Origin: Candidatus Obscuribacterales bacterium | GTDB taxonomy: Bacteria > Cyanobacteriota > Vampirovibrionia > Obscuribacterales > Obscuribacteraceae | Length of the DNA: 49,912 bases | Assembly: GCA_020050685.1 (NCBI GenBank) | Contig: JAGVKG010000011.1 | Location: 1-49,912 of the forward strand | Direction of reading: 5' to 3' | Shown: positions 45,381 to 49,912 of the stretch, one piece after another | Layout: each line of letters begins with the position of its first letter | Position numbering within the stretch: the stretch's first letter is position 1 | Position numbers and translations under genes: made by a program | Notes under the pieces: generated by a model | The model's input: only the letters and a program-made list of their open reading frames with translations | Told to the model about the DNA's origin: nothing | Databases searched by the model: none

Positions 45381-45499
45381 GCTCTTCATCCTTATCGCCA
45401 AGTTAAGAATGTCTCTACTCTGATAAACTTCCATTACGCTTTTTGAAAGTTAGGCGAAAAATACGTTGGACATGTGATGTCGTCAAGGAGAAGTCGGTC

Positions 45500-46552
45500 A
45501 TGGTGCAAACAAAAACTATGCAAATGAAAGCAATGATGGTTCAGGAGCATGGAGGGCCGGCTGTCATTAAGGAAGCATCGGTCAATGTGCCGGAACCTGG
45601 TTTTGGCAAAGTGCGGATTAAGGTTAAGGCATGCGCTCTAAACCATTTAGACTCGTGGGTACGTTCTGGTATTCCTGGAATTAAGTTACCGATTATTCCT
45701 GGCTGTGATGTGGCTGGTGAAGTCGAACACCTCGGACCGGAAGTTACTAATGTGAAGGTCGGGGACAAGGTTGTCGTCAGCCCCGGACTTTCTTGTGGCA
45801 CTTGCTATCATTGTTTGGCGGGTGATGAGAATCTTTGCCGCTTCTATCATATTCTTGGTGCCGGCTGTGACGGTGGTTATGCAGAATATGTAGTGGTGCC
45901 GGCTGTTAATTGCTTGCCGATGCCGACGACGCTTACTTTCCATCAAGCAGCAGCTGTTCCGCTTGTGTTTGTCACTGCGTGGCACATGCTTTTTGCTCGC
46001 GCTGATTTGAAGAAGCATGAAACCGTCTTGGTTGTCGGCGGTGGCTCGGGCGTGGGCTCGGCGGCAATTCAAATTGCTAAGCTCAATCGTTCGCACGTGA
46101 TTACAACAGTTGGGACGAAAGAAAAAGCTGCCAAAGCGCATGCACTTGGTGCTGATGAAGTGATTATTCACTCGGAAACAAAAATTAGTGATGCAGTAAA
46201 GAAGATGACGAACAAGCGCGGCGTTGATGTTGTGTTTGAGCATGTGGGACCTGCGGTGTTCAATGATTGTTTGGAATCACTGGCACATGGCGGACGATTG
46301 GTGACATGCGGTGCCACCACAGGACCAACTGTGGAAGTTGATATCACGCGACTCTTTATGAAGCACCAAGCTATCTATGGATCTATCATGGGCACGAAGA
46401 AAGAATTGATTGAGCTTCTGCCATTTTTTGATCAGGATTTGTTGAGACCGGTTGTTGACACAGTATTACCTTTGTCGCAAGCCGTTGCCGCGCACGAACT
46501 AATGGAATCACGCAAACATTTTGGCAAGATAGTTCTCGATCCAACTTTGTAA
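45500..46552 (+). CDS. MDR-family zinc-type alcohol dehydrogenase-like oxidoreductase
   Basis: A 350-residue NAD(P)-dependent medium-chain dehydrogenase. The structural zinc cluster is intact: Cys99, Cys102, Cys105 and Cys113 in CGTCYHCLAGDENLC. The nucleotide-binding motif is VVGGGSGVGSAAIQIAK. The catalytic-zinc region differs from classical alcohol dehydrogenase: ACALNHLDSW lacks the CGSD pattern and GCDVAGEV replaces GHE, so the enzyme may work without catalytic zinc, like quinone oxidoreductases. The ATG at 45500 has AAGGAG nine bases upstream; a longer frame to 45443 is less likely. The substrate is not predictable. It is divergent from acsA and precedes the NlpC/P60-like gene by 31 bases. 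Confidence 0.87.
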   Translation: MVQTKTMQMKAMMVQEHGGPAVIKEASVNVPEPGFGKVRIKVKACALNHLDSWVRSGIPGIKLPIIPGCDVAGEVEHLGPEVTNVKVGDKVVVSPGLSCGTCYHCLAGDENLCRFYHILGAGCDGGYAEYVVVPAVNCLPMPTTLTFHQAAAVPLVFVTAWHMLFARADLKKHETVLVVGGGSGVGSAAIQIAKLNRSHVITTVGTKEKAAKAHALGADEVIIHSETKISDAVKKMTNKRGVDVVFEHVGPAVFNDCLESLAHGGRLVTCGATTGPTVEVDITRLFMKHQAIYGSIMGTKKELIELLPFFDQDLLRPVVDTVLPLSQAVAAHELMESRKHFGKIVLDPTL

Positions 46553-46583
46553 AAGTTTCTGCGCAAAACCTGAGGGAATTTGG

Positions 46584-47432
46584 ATGAAAAAATTTGGTGT
46601 CTCGTTTGCGCAATTGACGTTGACTGCAATTGCGATGTCTTTGTTTGTTGTGATTGCGATTTTCGGGCAATTGCGCGAGCCGGCCTCGGCCAGTCCGGCC
46701 GTGGGCGAACAAGCGCATGATCGAAGTGATTCTGACTTGGCGGATAGAGCCTACCATGCTGCAGAATCTATTTTTGAACAAGCAGATGTGGTCCACTACA
46801 AACACTACCATCATGTTGCTGATGAACAAGTTCGCAATGTCGATTCGCGCATGGTCGTGGAAACAGACTGCTCAGGGTTCATCAGCTATGTTGTACATGC
46901 GGTTGCACCGAAGCACTATCATGTCATAAGACAAATGCAACCAAACTTCAAATATCCGCAAGCAAAAACATATGCCCGGTTTTTTGGCACCTTAGATCCC
47001 AGTGCGCCATACAGTGGCTGGCTTGGTGTGGCAAGCTATCGTGATTTGCGGCGCGGCGACATAGTTGCTTGGGAAAAAGGTGCATCGGTAAATGATCATG
47101 GTGGTCGTGGAAATTCCGGACACGTGATGATGGTTCTCGATCCGCCAAGCGCCGTACAAATGCAAATGGTGAATGGCAAACAAGTGCGCTATGTCAGCGT
47201 CCATGTCTTAGATAGTTCCTCTGTTTACCATTTTGCGCCGGAAGCATTGCCGCCAAATGCCCACCAGTCTCAACGCGATGGCTTGGGCAAAGGTTATATC
47301 AGACTGATTCTCGGTGATGGCGATAAAGTTGTCGGTTATTGGGAAGGTACTTATTGGGGTGAAGGCGGCAAGCAATTGAATAAGCCTTCCACAAGCAACA
47401 TGATTCATTTTGGACGTCTGGTTAATTTGTAA
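46584..47432 (+). CDS. NlpC/P60-like secreted cysteine hydrolase
   Basis: A 282-residue protein with an N-terminal signal or anchor (LTLTAIAMSLFVVIAIFG). The conserved VVETDCSGFISYVVHAV supplies Cys96, and NSGHVMMVLD supplies His180, in the order and spacing of NlpC/P60 and CHAP-type papain-fold hydrolases; RDLRRGDIVAW before the His also fits. It would cut peptide cross-links in the cell wall or a related amide bond. A His-rich stretch (HYKHYHHVADEQ) just before the domain and the long C-terminal tail are unusual. No SH3 or LysM wall-binding domain is present. It sits between the dehydrogenase and a polytopic membrane protein. Confidence 0.75.
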   Translation: MKKFGVSFAQLTLTAIAMSLFVVIAIFGQLREPASASPAVGEQAHDRSDSDLADRAYHAAESIFEQADVVHYKHYHHVADEQVRNVDSRMVVETDCSGFISYVVHAVAPKHYHVIRQMQPNFKYPQAKTYARFFGTLDPSAPYSGWLGVASYRDLRRGDIVAWEKGASVNDHGGRGNSGHVMMVLDPPSAVQMQMVNGKQVRYVSVHVLDSSSVYHFAPEALPPNAHQSQRDGLGKGYIRLILGDGDKVVGYWEGTYWGEGGKQLNKPSTSNMIHFGRLVNL

Positions 47433-47451
47433 GAGCGATTAACTGAGCAAC

Positions 47452-49038
47452 GTGAACGCATCTAATACCAAGCAAGCTTATGAGAAAGGCAAATTCGATG
47501 TGCCTCAATTGCCGTTTTACCTAATGATGCTGGCGACTGTCTTGTTTTGCTTGAGCTCGACAATTGCTGAGACGGATCTTTGGGGACATTTAAAGTTCGG
47601 TCTGGATTTTCTGGCTGCCGGAAAGGTCTTCGATGTTGACCCCTACTCATATGTCAACGGACAAACACGCTGGTTGGATCACGAATGGTTGGCGGAAATA
47701 TTTTTTGCTTTAGCTTATAAGACTGGTGGCATTGTCGGACTTTCAATTTTGCGCTTGAGCCTAATTGGCATTTTGTTTGCACTTTTGATCTGGCCTATGT
47801 ATAGACTTGGCTTGCCGCTTTTGGCCTCTGGTTGGCTGATTATTATTACCTTGATGGAAGTGACATCCGGAATAAGCACGCTGCGTCCGCAACTATTCAC
47901 TTATTTGCTTTTTGCTCTCGAGCTTTTGATTTTGCAGCAAGCCGATAGCGCCAAAAGCAAGACAAATCTTTTGTGGCTTTTGCCTGTCATGACTGTGTTT
48001 TGGGTAAACCTACATGGTGGTGTGCTGGCGGGCATTGGTTTGTTATTTATTTGGACAGCGGTGCGCATTTTAACTACATTGATTGAGGCGAAGAAAAACA
48101 CAAGCAAGTTTATTGTTTCGCTTGAACAGGCAGTTCGAAACAACATCACCTGGATCTCTGTCCTATTGCTCACGATTGTGGTGACTGGTGTCACGCCATA
48201 TGGTTTTGACTTGATTCAATTTCTGGTACAAACAGGCACAGTGCCTCGTCCGGAAATACCGGAATGGCAACCACTACATTTGGTATCAATTTCCGGCGCT
48301 GCCTATCTGATGGCTTGCATTTATACTGTCTGGATTGTTCAGAGAAAAATGCTTTCTGAAAGTCCTGTTTCTGCCATCGTCCTGATTATTCTTGCTCTCT
48401 TGCCGTTCTTAGCGCAAAGACATTTGCCACTTGCCGGCATTGCCATATGTGTGCTTTCGGCTCCCGCATTAGCAAAATATTTTTCAGAGCATGAAAAAGT
48501 TGCTCGACGTTATTCATTTTCATTGCCGAATGCTCAGCAAGCCAAGGCATTTGGCATATTGGCCTATGTCACGGCCTTGGTGATGATTGTCTTTACTTGG
48601 CCGAATGTCAAAGCTATTTGTGTTCCACCAAGTATGCCTGCCCATGCAGTTTCTATTCTCAAACAAAGTGGTGTGACAGGCAATATGGCTTGTTATTTTG
48701 ATTGGGGCGAATATTGCATTTGGCATCTTCATCCCAATATTAAAGTATCAATTGACGGACGCAGAGAAACCGCTTACGGCAAACGTGCCTATCAAGAAAA
48801 TGTTGATTTTACTTATGGTGTTGCTGGTGCCAATGCTTTATTGACAGAAGAAAAAACTGATTTAGCTTTGGTCAGCAAACATACAGCCAGTTATCTTCTA
48901 CTCAAACTGCAGCCTGCCTGGAAGTTGCTTTATGAAGATGATGAGGCAGCAATTTTTGCTCGCGCTGGCTCGGAGCAAGAAGCAAAAATTCAGCAGGTAA
49001 GAATCTGCCGTGTTGGTGGACAACATTTCTTTCCCTAG
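47452..49038 (+). CDS. Polytopic membrane protein, GT-C-like
   Basis: A 528-residue membrane protein with about ten hydrophobic helices between 21 and 395 and a soluble C-terminal domain. The first outside loop reads ETDLWGHLKFGLDFLAAGKVFDVDPYSYVNGQTRWLDHEWLAEIFF; an acidic residue pair in this loop and the DHEWL motif match a family of GT-C-like membrane proteins found widely in bacteria. GT-C enzymes use lipid-linked sugars and act outside the membrane. The C-terminal part (NMACYFDWGEYCIWHLHPNIKVSIDGR) is conserved in that family. It starts with GTG 19 bases after the NlpC/P60-like gene, with only a weak ribosome binding site. No activity is known to me for this group. Confidence 0.7.
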   Translation: MNASNTKQAYEKGKFDVPQLPFYLMMLATVLFCLSSTIAETDLWGHLKFGLDFLAAGKVFDVDPYSYVNGQTRWLDHEWLAEIFFALAYKTGGIVGLSILRLSLIGILFALLIWPMYRLGLPLLASGWLIIITLMEVTSGISTLRPQLFTYLLFALELLILQQADSAKSKTNLLWLLPVMTVFWVNLHGGVLAGIGLLFIWTAVRILTTLIEAKKNTSKFIVSLEQAVRNNITWISVLLLTIVVTGVTPYGFDLIQFLVQTGTVPRPEIPEWQPLHLVSISGAAYLMACIYTVWIVQRKMLSESPVSAIVLIILALLPFLAQRHLPLAGIAICVLSAPALAKYFSEHEKVARRYSFSLPNAQQAKAFGILAYVTALVMIVFTWPNVKAICVPPSMPAHAVSILKQSGVTGNMACYFDWGEYCIWHLHPNIKVSIDGRRETAYGKRAYQENVDFTYGVAGANALLTEEKTDLALVSKHTASYLLLKLQPAWKLLYEDDEAAIFARAGSEQEAKIQQVRICRVGGQHFFP

Positions 49039-49851
49039 TTACAAATTCATTAAGTCGCGCAAGCTCTCAATAAAATCATTGATCAGCATGTTTGCTCCAA
49101 AGAAGCGGTGCTCCTTCATTCGTAGAATACCGATTTTATGTTTTGCGGAGAAGCAGTGGTCATAGAGTGACTTTACGCTTTGAGTGTAAGGTGAATGTTC
49201 GTTGTCGGCAAATTGCTTTTTGGTTTGCTCAAATTGCGATTCGTTGAGCATTGCTACTATTCTGTACACGTCGAGAGAGTGGTGGCGCCCAAAATCCTCG
49301 TCAGCATTCTCCATCTGATCGCCAAATGCGGTGACTTTCATCATGAGATATGTAAACGGGTTGGGAATATTTACGATTGCTACATATCTACGATCATCGG
49401 GCAGACGCCCAGCGAGAGATAATTGTTCGAGATTCTTTGATAAATCTAACGCCTCTGGAACAGGGTGGGCGTGCAGTTGGAGATTGCCTTTTGGTCTGGC
49501 ACGCCGCGTATCACTTTTGACTTTACTCTTTACTGATTCTTCTATGGGACCAGTCAGCAAATCAATTTTAATTTGGTTGGTTGGCTTCACGAATTGGTAG
49601 TATTCTGAACCGGAAATTGGCACAAAGTTCATTTCGTCAATTATGGATCGTACTGATTGCATTTCTGGCAGGCTTATCAAAACTTGCAAGGTGAGAAATA
49701 TATCTAGATCTGAAGTACTTCTCGGTTTTGGCCAAGCGTCGATTGGCAAAAGAGTTCTAAGTTCTTGTTGCGACATCAAGTCTAGCTGTTTAAGGTAGAG
49801 TCCAAATCCTCCACCTAGCAGGGTGTTGAAATACACTGACTTTGGCGGCAA
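49039..49851 (-). CDS. Nucleotidyltransferase-fold protein (AbiEii-like)
   Basis: A 270-residue protein with the nucleotidyltransferase signature: a GGGFG at 13-17 and RSTSDLDIF with Asp48 and Asp50 as metal ligands, and a later basic/acidic helix region KVTAFGDQMENADEDFGRHHSLDVYRIV as in AbiEii and related substrate-binding halves. It could transfer a nucleotide to a protein, RNA or antibiotic. No antitoxin-like partner gene is seen downstream, and the upstream side leaves the window after 61 bases. A stop codon at 49885 shows the frame does not extend further. It starts with TTG (AAGGGA just upstream), with a GTG at 49836 as alternative. Confidence 0.68.
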   Translation of the reverse strand: MPPKSVYFNTLLGGGFGLYLKQLDLMSQQELRTLLPIDAWPKPRSTSDLDIFLTLQVLISLPEMQSVRSIIDEMNFVPISGSEYYQFVKPTNQIKIDLLTGPIEESVKSKVKSDTRRARPKGNLQLHAHPVPEALDLSKNLEQLSLAGRLPDDRRYVAIVNIPNPFTYLMMKVTAFGDQMENADEDFGRHHSLDVYRIVAMLNESQFEQTKKQFADNEHSPYTQSVKSLYDHCFSAKHKIGILRMKEHRFFGANMLINDFIESLRDLMNL

Positions 49852-49866
49852 AGTTTCCCTTGCCGC
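49845..49866 (-). promoter_or_regulatory. Hairpin over the start of the nucleotidyltransferase-like gene
   Basis: GCGGCAA (49845-49851) and TTGCCGC (49860-49866) pair around an 8-base loop. In the minus-strand mRNA the TTG start codon is inside one arm and the GGGA of the ribosome binding site in the loop, so folding could hide the start. Confidence 0.35.
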
Positions 49867-49912
49867 TCTTTTCGATTGGCTTTTTTAGGGTTCTTGGCAG
49901 ATCTGTTTATCA

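Noticed and set aside
49039-49851. A two-gene toxin-antitoxin system of the AbiE type
   Set aside because: No antitoxin-like gene is present on either side within the window, so only the nucleotidyltransferase fold is claimed.

Overview
The window is a stretch of bacterial chromosome, moderate in GC by eye, densely packed with about 35 protein genes. I see no tRNA, rRNA, CRISPR array or insertion sequence. The gene mix fits a non-photosynthetic relative of Cyanobacteria (Melainabacteria/Vampirovibrionia, perhaps Obscuribacterales). It includes membrane-anchored kinase-like proteins, PATAN (DUF4388) and MshEN modules, TPR and LRV repeat proteins, a CHAD protein of the polyphosphate-associated family, and a DnaB intein at the insertion point used by the Synechocystis DnaB intein. 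That placement is inference; no marker gene here settles it.

Layout. 0.1-4.3 kb: a YhaO/YhaN-type nuclease and ATPase pair (minus strand). 4.5-7.8 kb: a thiolase and an exported protein of about 22 LRV-type repeats. 7.9-12.1 kb: two overlapping plus-strand genes for membrane proteins ending in degenerate kinase domains. 12.1-14.8 kb: a PATAN-domain protein and a J-like/MshEN protein. 14.9-18.8 kb: a CPA1 antiporter, a DUF255 thioredoxin-fold protein and a divergent hotdog thioesterase. 18.9-23.0 kb: an exported alpha/beta hydrolase, then a compact trxB / diiron-oxidase-like / glycosyltransferase operon. 23.3-28.6 kb: CHAD protein, TPR protein, two glycosyltransferases and a GNAT enzyme. 28.7-30.8 kb: a DgcA/DgcN-like pair. 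31.1-36.7 kb: grpE-dnaK-dnaJ followed closely by an exported beta-propeller. 36.7-39.4 kb: dnaB with an intein. 39.6-46.6 kb: two AMP-forming acyl-CoA synthetases, a TPR lipoprotein-like protein, two orphan membrane proteins and an MDR dehydrogenase. 46.6-49.9 kb: an NlpC/P60-like hydrolase, a GT-C-like membrane protein and a nucleotidyltransferase-fold protein.

The most suggestive unexplained group is the trxB-HDO-GT4 operon at 20126-23026: a reductase, a heme-oxygenase-like diiron protein and a glycosyltransferase with overlapping or nearly touching genes, which looks like a small undescribed tailoring pathway. Second are the tandem membrane pseudokinases. Third is a shared upstream element, CTGGGCACA followed by a -10-like TATATT or TATTAT box, in front of three unrelated minus-strand genes. 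Several start codons were moved from the longest reading frame because of a better ribosome binding site, domain start or overlap; each case is stated.
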